Position numbers and translations under genes: made by a program
The notes under the pieces: generated by a model
Seen by the model: the letters and a program-made list of their open reading frames with translations, nothing else
Database searches by the model: none
What the model was told of the DNA's origin: nothing
Origin: Granulicella sp.
GTDB taxonomy: Bacteria > Acidobacteriota > Terriglobia > Terriglobales > Acidobacteriaceae
Length of the DNA: 64,000 nt
Reading direction: 5' to 3'
NCBI GenBank assembly: GCA_025357875.1
Contig: JANYLK010000048.1
Location: forward strand, 1-64,000
Shown: positions 27,104 to 35,595 of the stretch, in pieces
Position numbering within the stretch: position 1 is the stretch's first letter
Layout: each line of letters opens with the position of its first letter

Positions 27104-28477
27104 ATGGAACTGAAAAATAAGCGCGTGCTGGTAGTGGGGTTGGGCAAGTCGGGGATGGCGGCGGCGTTGTTTCTGCGCGACAAGGGTGCGCGGGTGACGG
27201 TGTCGGATTCGCGAAGTGCGTTGGCACTGGCGAAGGATATTCCCACGCTGCTGGATGCGGGGATCATGGTGGAGGCGGGTGGGCATGGGTTGCTGACGTT
27301 TCGGCGGCAGGACTTGATTGTCGTGTCACCAGGGGTGCCGTTCGATACGGCGGAGTTGAAGCAGGTGAGGGCGTTTGGGCTTCCGATCATCGGTGAATTG
27401 GAGTTGGCGAGCCGATTTCTGCAGGGTCAGATTGTCGCGATTACGGGGTCGAATGGGAAGACGACCACGACTTCGCTGGTGGGTAAGATTTTTGCGGATG
27501 CGGGGCGGGATACGCTGGTGGGTGGCAACATTGGCGTGCCGGTGATTGAACTGATTGAGAAAAATTCGGTGGGGACGATCAATGTTCTGGAGGTCTCGAG
27601 CTTTCAGTTGGAGACGGTGGATCAGTTTCATCCGCACATTGCGGTAGTGTTGAACATTACTCCAGACCACCTGGATCGGCATGGAACCTTTAAGAACTAT
27701 GCAGCGATGAAGACGCGGATCACGGAGCAACAGACGGCTGCGGATTTTCTGGTACTCAACGGAGAGGATCCGCCGACCCAGATGGTGGCCGCAAAGACAA
27801 AGGCGCAGATTTTCTGGTTTAGCGGGCGGCGGCAGATCAAGCAGGGCGCATTTGTGCATGGTGAGAGCGTGCTTTTTATCCCGCGCGAGGGAGCAAAGCC
27901 GGAGCCGGTGATGCCTGTGGTCGAGATTACGCTGCGCGGAGCGCACAACGTGGAAAACGTGCTGGCGGCAGTGTGCGCCGCGCGGCTTGGAGGGATTGAA
28001 TCAGAGTCGATTCGCACGTCTGTAGCCAGCTTCAAGGCGGTGGAGCATCGGCTGGAGTTTTTGGCGAACGTGCTTGGGGTGGAGTTTTATAACGACTCGA
28101 AGGCGACGAACGTGGACGCAACGAAAAAGGCACTGGAGGCGTTTACGGGCTGCGTTCATTTAATTCTTGGGGGCAAAGACAAAAACTCGGACTATGCAGA
28201 ATTGAGCGATTTAATTCGCGCGCGCGTGAAAACTGTTTACACAATTGGTTCAGCGGCACAGAAGATCGAGCGACAACTGGCAGGAGTCGTCAAGATAGTT
28301 TCAGCGGGTACGCTTGGAACCGCGGTGGCGAAGGCGGCGGAAGCTGCCGTGGCTGGCGATGTCGTTTTGCTCGCACCGGCATGTTCGAGTTTCGATCAGT
28401 TTGAGAGTTATGAGCATCGCGGACGGATTTTCAAGGGATTAGTGAAGGGATTGGCGGCCGGCGGTGTGGCGAAGTAA
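27104..28477 (+). CDS. murD: UDP-N-acetylmuramoylalanine--D-glutamate ligase
   Basis: Cytoplasmic Mur ligase adding D-Glu to UDP-MurNAc-L-Ala with ATP. The N-terminal Rossmann domain starts KRVLVVGLGKSGMAAALFL. The ATP-binding P-loop is GSNGKTTTTSLVGK (about residues 110-123). The central domain shows ITPDHLDRHGTFKNY, and the C-terminal domain has YNDSKATNVDATKKAL. Length 457 is normal. Separated from mraY by the two small genes, so it may have its own promoter. Confidence 0.96.
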   Translation: MELKNKRVLVVGLGKSGMAAALFLRDKGARVTVSDSRSALALAKDIPTLLDAGIMVEAGGHGLLTFRRQDLIVVSPGVPFDTAELKQVRAFGLPIIGELELASRFLQGQIVAITGSNGKTTTTSLVGKIFADAGRDTLVGGNIGVPVIELIEKNSVGTINVLEVSSFQLETVDQFHPHIAVVLNITPDHLDRHGTFKNYAAMKTRITEQQTAADFLVLNGEDPPTQMVAAKTKAQIFWFSGRRQIKQGAFVHGESVLFIPREGAKPEPVMPVVEITLRGAHNVENVLAAVCAARLGGIESESIRTSVASFKAVEHRLEFLANVLGVEFYNDSKATNVDATKKALEAFTGCVHLILGGKDKNSDYAELSDLIRARVKTVYTIGSAAQKIERQLAGVVKIVSAGTLGTAVAKAAEAAVAGDVVLLAPACSSFDQFESYEHRGRIFKGLVKGLAAGGVAK

Positions 28478-28620
28478 GGCAGGTGACCGCAAAGAAGAAA
28501 TGCGGGGATTCTTCGCTGCGGTCAGAAGGACAGATAAAGAGTGAGGCTCAGAAGGACAGAAAAGAAGTAGGGCTCAGGATGACAGACACGCAGTAAGCGA
28601 GGGTAGGAGAAGCGGGCGGA
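28478..28620. repeat. degenerate tandem copies of a dispersed AGAAGGACAG/AGGATGACAG repeat
   Basis: Between murD and ftsW lie three consecutive degenerate units of about 25 bases, starting at about 28520, 28545 and 28570. Each contains a CTCAGAAGGACAG- or CTCAGGATGACAG-like core. Related fragments occur near 18093 and 20018. No gene is present; AGGAG before 28621 is the ftsW ribosome site. Confidence 0.6.
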
Positions 28621-29715
28621 ATGGCGAAGCGGGTTGGGGTCGACAAATGGCTGTTCGGGATTGTGCTGCTGCTGGTGCTGTTTGGGCTGGTGATGGTCTT
28701 CTCGGCTTCGGCGGTGATGTCGCAGGCAGAGTCGGGCTCGCCGTATAAGTACGTGGCGAAGCAGGGCATGTACGCGCTATTCGGCATGATGGCGCTGTTC
28801 GCGTTGATGCGTGTGGACTACAAGCGATACAACAGCTATCCAGTAGTGGCCTCGGTCGTGGTGGTGACGACGATGCTGCTGGTGACTGTATTCGGGATGC
28901 ACGCGCTAAACCATACGCACCGCTGGTTCAAGTTGGGAAACTTCTTCACGTTCCAGCCGTCGGAAATTGCGAAGCCCGCGATCGTGCTGTTTCTTGCGTA
29001 TTTTCTGCAGAAGCGGATTCATCTGATGGATGACTGGAAGGGCACGATCCTGAAGGCGGCGCTGCCTCCGCTCGTTTTCGTCGCGCTGATTTTGAAGGAG
29101 CCGGACTTGGGCACCGCGCTGGTGTGTGCAGCGGTGACGATGGCAATGCTGTATCTCGCCGGCATGCAGTTGAAGTGGCTTGGGCTGGCAGCGCTGGCTT
29201 CTACGCCAGTGATGTATTACATGCTGTGGATGGTGCCGTTTCGGCGTGCGCGCATGGAGATATTTTTCCATCCCGAGTTGGACCCACTGGGCAAGGGATT
29301 CCACACGATGCAGTCGCTGATCGCTGTTGGTACGGGTGGAGTGTGGGGGCGCGGCCTGATGGAAGGCGTGCAGAAGCTGTTCTATCTGCCGGAGTCGCAT
29401 ACGGACTTTATCTTCGCCAACATCTGCGAAGAGCTTGGCTTGCTGGGTGCGGTGGCGCTGGTGGGACTATTCTGCATGTTTGGGTATCGCGGATTGCGGG
29501 CGGCCTTCCTGTCGACCGATCCGTTTGCGCGATTCCTTGCGTTCGGGCTGACTAGCGCGGTGCTGATCCAGGCATTCTTCAACATGAGCGTGGCAATTGC
29601 GCTGGTGCCGACGAAAGGGATCACACTGCCGTTTATTTCGTTTGGGGGGACGTCACTTTTCTTCACGCTTGCAGGGATGGGTGTGCTGCTGAATATTACG
29701 CGTGAGATTGATTAA
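28621..29715 (+). CDS. ftsW: SEDS-family division protein FtsW
   Basis: Polytopic septal peptidoglycan glycosyltransferase (SEDS family) working with FtsI-type transpeptidases. Visible blocks: FGLVMVFSASAVMSQ in the first helix, FKLGNFFTFQPSEIAKPAIVLFLAYFL, KEPDLGTALV (catalytic Asp region), GKGFHTMQSLIAVGTGG, LPESHTDFIFANICEELGL, and the end TKGITLPFISFGGTSL. Length 364 is normal. FtsW rather than RodA is supported by the position between murD and murG. Confidence 0.95.
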   Translation: MAKRVGVDKWLFGIVLLLVLFGLVMVFSASAVMSQAESGSPYKYVAKQGMYALFGMMALFALMRVDYKRYNSYPVVASVVVVTTMLLVTVFGMHALNHTHRWFKLGNFFTFQPSEIAKPAIVLFLAYFLQKRIHLMDDWKGTILKAALPPLVFVALILKEPDLGTALVCAAVTMAMLYLAGMQLKWLGLAALASTPVMYYMLWMVPFRRARMEIFFHPELDPLGKGFHTMQSLIAVGTGGVWGRGLMEGVQKLFYLPESHTDFIFANICEELGLLGAVALVGLFCMFGYRGLRAAFLSTDPFARFLAFGLTSAVLIQAFFNMSVAIALVPTKGITLPFISFGGTSLFFTLAGMGVLLNITREID

Positions 29716-29719
29716 GTAC

Positions 29720-29758
29720 AGCCATTAGCTTTTAGCCTTTAACTAAGAGCTAATGGCT
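29720..29758 (+). terminator. hairpin between ftsW and murG
   Basis: A perfect 11-bp stem (AGCCATTAGCT pairing with AGCTAATGGCT) around a 17-base loop fills the space just after the ftsW stop. There is no U-tract, so it may be an RNA-stability or attenuator element, or a small repeat, rather than a full terminator. Confidence 0.45.
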
Positions 29759-29775
29759 AAACCTAGGAGCTTACC

Positions 29776-30849
29776 TTGCGGGTTTTGATTGCTGGCGGAG
29801 GGACCGGCGGGCACGTGATTCCGGGACTGGCGATTGCACGCGAATTGCGCGATACGTACGGCGGCGAGGTGCGGTTTGTGGGGACTGCGCGCGGGCTGGA
29901 GACTCGGCTGGTGCCCGTGGCAGGATTTAAACTGGAGCTTGTGCGATCGGGCCAGCTAAAGAATGTAAGCCTGGGAACTCGGCTGCGGACGATGCTTGAT
30001 TTGCCGCTGGGTGTGGTGGAGTGCGTGCATCTTCTGCGCAAATTCAAGCCGCAGGTGGTGGTGGGTGTGGGGGGATACGCAAGCGGGCCGGGAATGCTGG
30101 CAGCGGTTTTGCTGCGTGTGCCGACGCTGGCGTACGAGCCCAATGCGGTGCCAGGGATGACGAATCGCTGGCTCGGACGGCGGGTGAATGCGGCAGCGGT
30201 GAACTTCGATCAGACGGCAAAATATTTTCGCAACGCCGAGGTGACGGGAGTTCCAGTGCGGACGGAGATCTTTGCGCTTCCACCGCGGCCGGCAAGCATC
30301 AATCCGAGACTACTGGTGACGGCCGGTAGCAATGGGGCGCTGATCTTCAATAAGACGATGCCGATGGTTGCGGCGGAACTACTGGAGGACGTACCTGGGT
30401 TGACGATTGTGCATCAGTCGGGTGCGCGGCAGTTGGATGTGACGCAGGCGGCATACGCGGGAAGTGGAGCCGATCCTGAGCGGTGGTCGGTGGAAGCATT
30501 CCTGACGGACATGCCCGCGCAGTATGGCGCGGCCGATCTGGTGCTAGCGCGGTCGGGAAGTACAGTGGCGGAGTTGTGTGCCGCGGGTAAGCCTTCGCTG
30601 CTGGTGCCCTTTGCTGCTGCAGCGGACGACCATCAGCGCAAGAACGCAGAGGTACTAGTTGAGGCTGGCGCGGCTGTCATGATGTTGCAGCGCGACGTGA
30701 CGCCGGCGAGTCTGCTCGAGGCATTGCGAGGCTTGCTGCTTGACCCAAAGCGGCGGACAGATATGGCGATTTGCGCGAGATCGCTGGCCCGTCCTGGGGC
30801 GCTGGAGAGGATTACTGCGATGGTTGTGAGGTTGGCGCAAGGATCCTAA
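29776..30849 (+). CDS. murG: UDP-GlcNAc:lipid I GlcNAc transferase
   Basis: GT28 enzyme making lipid II on the inner face of the inner membrane. The N-terminal motif LIAGGGTGGHVIPGLAIA is intact, as are GVGGYASGPGMLAA and the donor-site block ADLVLARSGSTVAELCAAGKPSLLVPF, with DDHQRKNAEVL close behind. Starts at TTG with AGGAG eight bases upstream. Length 357 is normal. Downstream the transcript meets the convergent YXWGXW gene and a shared hairpin, so murC needs its own promoter. Confidence 0.96.
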   Translation: MRVLIAGGGTGGHVIPGLAIARELRDTYGGEVRFVGTARGLETRLVPVAGFKLELVRSGQLKNVSLGTRLRTMLDLPLGVVECVHLLRKFKPQVVVGVGGYASGPGMLAAVLLRVPTLAYEPNAVPGMTNRWLGRRVNAAAVNFDQTAKYFRNAEVTGVPVRTEIFALPPRPASINPRLLVTAGSNGALIFNKTMPMVAAELLEDVPGLTIVHQSGARQLDVTQAAYAGSGADPERWSVEAFLTDMPAQYGAADLVLARSGSTVAELCAAGKPSLLVPFAAAADDHQRKNAEVLVEAGAAVMMLQRDVTPASLLEALRGLLLDPKRRTDMAICARSLARPGALERITAMVVRLAQGS

Positions 30850-30874
30850 ATCTCGCGGGTCGGCTATAAAAGAA

Positions 30875-30904
30875 CAAGGGCTGAGGATAAATCCTCAGCC
30901 CTTG
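30875..30904. terminator. bidirectional terminator between murG and the YXWGXW gene
   Basis: A perfect 13-bp stem (CAAGGGCTGAGGA pairing with TCCTCAGCCCTTG) with a TAAA loop. On the minus strand it is followed by TTCTTTTAT, a usable U-tract; on the plus strand the following sequence is only weakly T-rich. Confidence 0.8.
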
Positions 30905-30923
30905 GCTTATTCACTGGCGACCG

Positions 30924-32060
30924 TTATCGGTGTCCACCACCGCCTCGTTCACCACCACCGCCTCGTTCACCGCCACCACTACCACCGCCACGTTCCCCAC
31001 CGCCCGGGTTGTTTCCACCGCCTGAAACGCGTGACTGCGGGGAAGGATTACCGCCTCCGCCGGGGAATGACCTAGCCTGCGGAGCAGGACTACCGCCGCC
31101 GGGGAATGACTGACCTTGAGGGGACGGATTACCGCCGCCGGGGTAAGAGCGAGCTTGTGGGGAAGGATTTCCGCCACCGCCGGGGTAAGAGCGAGCCTGC
31201 GGGGACGGATTACCTTCGCCGCCGGGGTACGAGCGTGTCTGCGGGGAAGGATTGCCGCCGCCCCCAGGGTACGAGCGTGTCTGCGGGGAAGGATTTCCGC
31301 CACCGCCGGGGTACGAACGCGTCTGCGGCGAAGGATTGCCGCCACCACCGTAGTATCCACGAGTCTGCGGCGAAGAGTTTCCGCCGCCTACCGATGCGTT
31401 TCGGGCTGCGTCGCCGCCAGAGTTGCGATGTGCTGCGTCCATGTTGCCGTTTATAGCGGACCCGCGGTTGTAGCCTTCGCGGTTGTTTTCACCGCCACGG
31501 TTATAACCGTCAGAGCCGCGATTGAAGCGACGATCTCCGTCGCGGTCGAAGCCTGCGCCGCCCGGGCGGCCGTCATAACCTTCTACGCGGCGACGGTACA
31601 CGTAGTCGTCGTGGTCCCGGAAGCCAAGGTGGTTGTATTCCCCGTTGTAGAAGAGGTGGCCTCGATTCCAATATCCGCCATAAAAACCTGTGCCGAAGTA
31701 GCCAAAGCCATAATTAATGCCTCCGTAGTAGCCTACGTTCCGTCCCCAATAGCCAGGGTTCCAGAAGTATTCATCTTCGCGACAATCCCAGTAACCAGGT
31801 GTCCAGAGTGCTTCAACATAAGGCGGATAGACCCATGCGCCATCAACCCAGTAATAGCTTTCGTCGCCGTAGGCCCAGTAGCCAGGGGTCCAGATGTATC
31901 CATAGCCGGGGGCGTAAGGCTGTTCGTACACTGGGATAACCGGAGGAGCGATGCCGACCGTGACGAATACATGCGCATCTGCGGCAGAAGGAGCTATAAG
32001 CATGGCTCCCGCAAGTGCCACCCCAACGATCGTGCTCTTTAGGACTCGTGCGATCTGCAT
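30924..32060 (-). CDS. secreted YXWGXW-repeat protein with a long Gly/Pro/Ser tandem-repeat tail
   Basis: Signal peptide MQIARVLKSTIVGVALAGAM. The N-terminal part carries YXWGXW-type aromatic repeats (GYIWTPGYWAYGDESYYWV, then ALWTPGYWD and YFWNPGYWG), a motif of unknown function in exported proteins. After a Tyr/Gly/Asn-rich stretch, the last 170 residues are about nine copies of a 13-14-residue unit (GGGGNPSPQTRSYP with variants), ending in GERGGG repeats. The tail is probably disordered or a surface/wall-associated stalk; that is inference. It runs antisense between murG and murC, breaking the usual gene order. A GGTTAGGT site precedes the ATG. Confidence 0.8.
   Translation of the reverse strand: MQIARVLKSTIVGVALAGAMLIAPSAADAHVFVTVGIAPPVIPVYEQPYAPGYGYIWTPGYWAYGDESYYWVDGAWVYPPYVEALWTPGYWDCREDEYFWNPGYWGRNVGYYGGINYGFGYFGTGFYGGYWNRGHLFYNGEYNHLGFRDHDDYVYRRRVEGYDGRPGGAGFDRDGDRRFNRGSDGYNRGGENNREGYNRGSAINGNMDAAHRNSGGDAARNASVGGGNSSPQTRGYYGGGGNPSPQTRSYPGGGGNPSPQTRSYPGGGGNPSPQTRSYPGGEGNPSPQARSYPGGGGNPSPQARSYPGGGNPSPQGQSFPGGGSPAPQARSFPGGGGNPSPQSRVSGGGNNPGGGERGGGSGGGERGGGGERGGGGHR
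31020..31390 (-). repeat. minisatellite of about 42-bp units inside the YXWGXW gene
   Basis: Roughly nine in-frame copies of a 39-42-bp unit (cores GGGGAAGGATT and CCGCCGGGGTA on the plus strand) encode the NPSPQ-R-YPGGGG repeats. Because unit length is a multiple of three, copy number can change without frameshift. This stretch is prone to assembly collapse. Confidence 0.85.
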
Positions 32061-32694
32061 ACCTAACCTTTTCCTGTCGATCCTTCGCTTGCCCGGTCGA
32101 ACTTTGAGGCGACGGGTTGCGCGGATTGCATGGGCTTGGGTTCATCCTTATCAGAGCGACTGCGATGAGCCTCTGGTGAGTTAGACACACGATACGCCAA
32201 TTGGTTGCGGGTTGGCAGGGGCTAAGCAGGATCGGAATGTCTGGGTCTGGGTGGGTGTGAGAGAAAACGTGAAATACATATTGCATCTCTAACGTGGCGT
32301 TGAAGATAGCGAGCTTGAGGATTATTAGGCGCGGACACCCCGTCCGCTCGACGTCGTACAGGCCGGGCCGGGGGCACCTTGCGATCCGGCTTTACCGGAG
32401 TCCAAACTGCGGCCGCAGAACTGCCGCGAGGATGGGAACCTTGGTCGTAAAAGAGGGTTTGCCGACTACAAGAAAGGGCCGAGAAGCGGACCTGCGGTGG
32501 GCGGAGGACGTTCGCGCGGGACCTGGGAATGGAATGATCTTTGCGCGGATCGAATGTGGGTCGTTGAAATCCGTTGAGAGGAGCGGCAAGTCGGGCCGAG
32601 GGCGTCCCGGCGAAGGCTGGTAGAGTGAAGTTCGGGCGCCGGGGAATACTGACGCCACCGCGCCAAATATTACCGCCAGGAGGGAGTGCTTCCC
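32061..32694. other. divergent intergenic region upstream of murC
   Basis: About 630 bases that should hold promoters for the minus-strand YXWGXW gene and for murC. An open frame at 32294-32623 starts at GTG and reads as a basic, low-complexity protein with no ribosome site, so I do not call it. AGGAGG at 32678-32683 is the murC ribosome site. Confidence 0.5.
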
Positions 32695-34149
32695 ATGTTT
32701 TTGCCAGGTCATTTTCTGTTCGCTCCGTCGCACCGCATCCACTTCATCGGCATTGGCGGAATCGGCATGAGCGGGATCGCGGAGATTCTGCTGACGATGG
32801 GATATGCGGTGTCGGGATCGGACCTGCGGCGTTCCACCACAACGGACAGGCTGGCCGGGATGGGGGCCGTGATCTACGAGGGGCATGCTGCTGAGAACGC
32901 CGCGGCTTCCGACGTTGTGGTGACTAGTTCGGCGGTATCTGCGACGAACCCCGAGGTGCTGGAGGCGAAGACAAGGAAGATTCCCGTCATCCAGCGGGCG
33001 GAGATGCTGGCGGAGTTGATGCGGCTGAAGTACGGGATCGCCGTGGCCGGGATGCATGGCAAAACGACGACGACCTCCATGATCGCGGCAGTGCTAGGCG
33101 CGGGAGGCGGCGAAGGGAATCTTGACCCGACGGTAGTCGTAGGTGGGCGCGTCGATGCGCTGGGGTCGAACGCTCGGCTTGGTTCGTCTCAGTACCTCGT
33201 TGCCGAGGCGGACGAAAGCGACCGCTCATTCTTGAAGTTGTCGCCGGTGCTGGCTGTGGTGACAAATCTCGATCGCGAGCACATGGATTGTTATCGCGAC
33301 ATGGCGGATGTGGAGGGCGCGTTCGTTGAGTTTATGGATCGCGTGCCATTCTATGGAGCGACGACGGCGTGTCTCGACAATGCGCTGCTGCGTGGCGTGC
33401 TGGAGCGGGTCCGGCGGCGGGTCTATACGTACGGCGAATCGGCCGGTGCGGACTTTCGCTTGCAGCTAGTTGAGCGCGGTGCAATAATCCCGATCAATGC
33501 AGATCGCCAGGCGGCTTTGGGGCACTGGCGGTTCGAGGTGAATTATCGAGGGTTGGTGCTGGGGCCTTTCGCGCTGCACGTTCCGGGGCGGCACAACGTG
33601 CTGAATGCCACGGCTGCAGTGGCGATAGGGGTGCAGCTTGGCGTTGCGCCGGACGAAATCGCAGCCGGGCTGGCGAGTTTCCGCGGCGTCGATCGACGAT
33701 TCCAAGTGAAGGGGACAGTACGTGGCGTGACGGTAGTAGACGACTATGGACATCATCCGACGGAGATTCTGGCGACGCTGCGAGCTGCTCGCGACGCGGG
33801 ATATGGGCGAGTGCATGTGCTGTTCCAGCCGCACCGGTATACGCGGACGCGCGACCTGCAGCCGGAGTTTGCGCGAGCATTTGCGGATGCTGACAGCGTG
33901 CAGGTGTTGGATATCTATGCGGCAAGCGAGGCGCCGATCGCGGGCGTTGACGCGCCTAGTCTGGTTGAGTCGATCAGCAGGACTGGCACGGTGGGTGGGG
34001 GGGTGGAGTATGCCGACTCGATGTTGTCCGGAGTGGATGCACTGGCGCGGGTGGCAAGGATGGGCGATGTGATTTTGACGTTGGGTGCGGGCAGCGTCTC
34101 GCAAGCAGGATCGATGCTGCTGGAGAAGCTTGGCCGCGCGGCTCAGTAA
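32695..34149 (+). CDS. murC: UDP-N-acetylmuramate--L-alanine ligase
   Basis: First Mur ligase; joins L-Ala to UDP-MurNAc with ATP in the cytoplasm. N-terminal HFIGIGGIGMSGIAEILLTMG is characteristic of MurC. The P-loop is GMHGKTTTTSMIAAVL, followed by EADESDRSFLKLSP, TNLDREHMDCY and VVDDYGHHPTEILATL. Length 484 is normal. The ATG at 32695 is preferred over a GTG at 32686 because AGGAGG is 11 bases upstream of the former and too close to the latter. Confidence 0.96.
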   Translation: MFLPGHFLFAPSHRIHFIGIGGIGMSGIAEILLTMGYAVSGSDLRRSTTTDRLAGMGAVIYEGHAAENAAASDVVVTSSAVSATNPEVLEAKTRKIPVIQRAEMLAELMRLKYGIAVAGMHGKTTTTSMIAAVLGAGGGEGNLDPTVVVGGRVDALGSNARLGSSQYLVAEADESDRSFLKLSPVLAVVTNLDREHMDCYRDMADVEGAFVEFMDRVPFYGATTACLDNALLRGVLERVRRRVYTYGESAGADFRLQLVERGAIIPINADRQAALGHWRFEVNYRGLVLGPFALHVPGRHNVLNATAAVAIGVQLGVAPDEIAAGLASFRGVDRRFQVKGTVRGVTVVDDYGHHPTEILATLRAARDAGYGRVHVLFQPHRYTRTRDLQPEFARAFADADSVQVLDIYAASEAPIAGVDAPSLVESISRTGTVGGGVEYADSMLSGVDALARVARMGDVILTLGAGSVSQAGSMLLEKLGRAAQ

Positions 34150-34227
34150 ACATTCGTGTGCTTAACCAAGCCTGCGTCTCAGATGCGGGACGCACGCTGA
34201 TTTGTTCAGTGAAATATCTACCGCGAG

Positions 34228-35595
34228 TTGCTGAGTGGGTACGTCTCTCACTTAGTTGGGTGCAAAATTGTGCGGTCGGGATATGATGGGCGTGGCGATT
34301 CCTCGCGACCTTTGCTCAAGGCCTTGCGATCAGGCAATTTGTTTTCGAAGCGTGACTCGGCGGTGCTCAATGCTCCGGAGCCGACTCACGCTTCCAGGGA
34401 AGGAACTTCCGCGGGCTTCAAACGCCGCGCGGCGGTAACGGAGATGCCTTTGCGCCGCGACTCTGCATATGCAGACGATTATGCCGACGGCTATGACTCC
34501 GATCCGGAGTTTGCACCGCATTCTCGACGAGCCTCGGTTCGTGTAAGCTTTCGCGGCGGCCTGGTTCCAAAGACGCTTTGGGGACGCATCGCGGCGGCTG
34601 CCGCGTTTCTGCTGGTCACCGGAGTTGCGATTGCGGGAGCGCTCGGCGTGCGAAGCTTAGTGCTGCATGATGAGCACTTCGTTGTGCCCACGTCGGAGTC
34701 GATCCAGATTGCGGGCAATAGCCATCTGACGCGTGCGCAATTACTGAGCGTTTTTGGCGAGGATGTCGACCGGAACATCTTCAATATTCCCTTGCCGCTG
34801 CGACGCGCAGAGTTGGAAAGTCTGCCATGGGTGGCACACGCCACGGTGATGCGATTTTTGCCGAACCGGGTTCGTGTAGCGATTGTAGAACGGACTCCGG
34901 TGGCGTTTATCCGCCAGGGAACACAGATTGGCCTCGCGGACGCGAGTGGGGCGCTTTTCGACCTGCCTGGACAAGATTCAGACGTGGCCAGCGGCGGAGC
35001 GGCGCAGGCTTCTGACTACTCGTTCCCGGTGTTGACTGGGATTTCGGCGGGAGATCCGCTTTCCACGCGAGCAGCACGGATGAGAATCTACATGGAGTTT
35101 ATGTCGGCGCTGGATGCGACGGGCGAGGGTGTATCGCATCGGCTTAGCGAAGTCGACGTATCTAATCCCGAAGATGTGAAGGCAATCATTCCAGACGCTG
35201 GACCTGCGGGTGCGGAGGTGCTTGTACACTTCGGCGAGGAGAATTTTTTGGAGCGGTATCACCAGTACGAGGCGCACCTGGCGGAATGGCGTGCCCAGTA
35301 TCCCAAGCTGGCGTCGGTCGATATGCGTTATGAGCAGCAGGTTGTGCTGGAGACGCAGCAGGGCGCTTCCACACAGTCTGCTGAACTAGCCGCAGCCAGC
35401 GCTGCAGCGGATGCTGCCGGGCCCTTTCATAAGCCGACGCCATCGAAAACTGCTGCTCCTGTTCATCGCGCAACTTCTGCCAGCGCCAAGGCACGTCCTA
35501 GTAAGATCAAGGGCAAGACTCTACGGCGTACTGATGCGATGGCGCTAAAGCGCACTTATCCGATCGTCACCCCGGTTCAGGCGGTGGCGCGATGA
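34228..35595 (+). CDS. ftsQ: cell division protein FtsQ
   Basis: Bitopic division protein. A long, charged cytoplasmic N-terminus is followed by one transmembrane helix (about residues 119-138, AAAAAFLLVTGVAIAGALGV), a POTRA domain (IQIAGNSHLTRAQLLSVFG, DRNIFNIPLPLRRAELESLPWV), then the FtsQ beta domain. The C-terminal 90 residues are a low-complexity Ala/Ser/Lys tail, longer than usual. The true start is uncertain: TTG 34228 gives the longest form, GTG 34270 and ATG 34444 are alternatives, none with a convincing ribosome site. It overlaps ftsA by four bases. Confidence 0.9.
   Translation: MLSGYVSHLVGCKIVRSGYDGRGDSSRPLLKALRSGNLFSKRDSAVLNAPEPTHASREGTSAGFKRRAAVTEMPLRRDSAYADDYADGYDSDPEFAPHSRRASVRVSFRGGLVPKTLWGRIAAAAAFLLVTGVAIAGALGVRSLVLHDEHFVVPTSESIQIAGNSHLTRAQLLSVFGEDVDRNIFNIPLPLRRAELESLPWVAHATVMRFLPNRVRVAIVERTPVAFIRQGTQIGLADASGALFDLPGQDSDVASGGAAQASDYSFPVLTGISAGDPLSTRAARMRIYMEFMSALDATGEGVSHRLSEVDVSNPEDVKAIIPDAGPAGAEVLVHFGEENFLERYHQYEAHLAEWRAQYPKLASVDMRYEQQVVLETQQGASTQSAELAAASAAADAAGPFHKPTPSKTAAPVHRATSASAKARPSKIKGKTLRRTDAMALKRTYPIVTPVQAVAR

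Noticed and set aside
31020-31390. Possible CRISPR array
   Set aside because: The regularly spaced units are in-frame coding repeats of the YXWGXW protein, with no distinct spacers and no cas genes.
32294-32623. 109-codon plus-strand frame upstream of murC
   Set aside because: GTG start without ribosome site, basic low-complexity translation, and it occupies a required promoter region.
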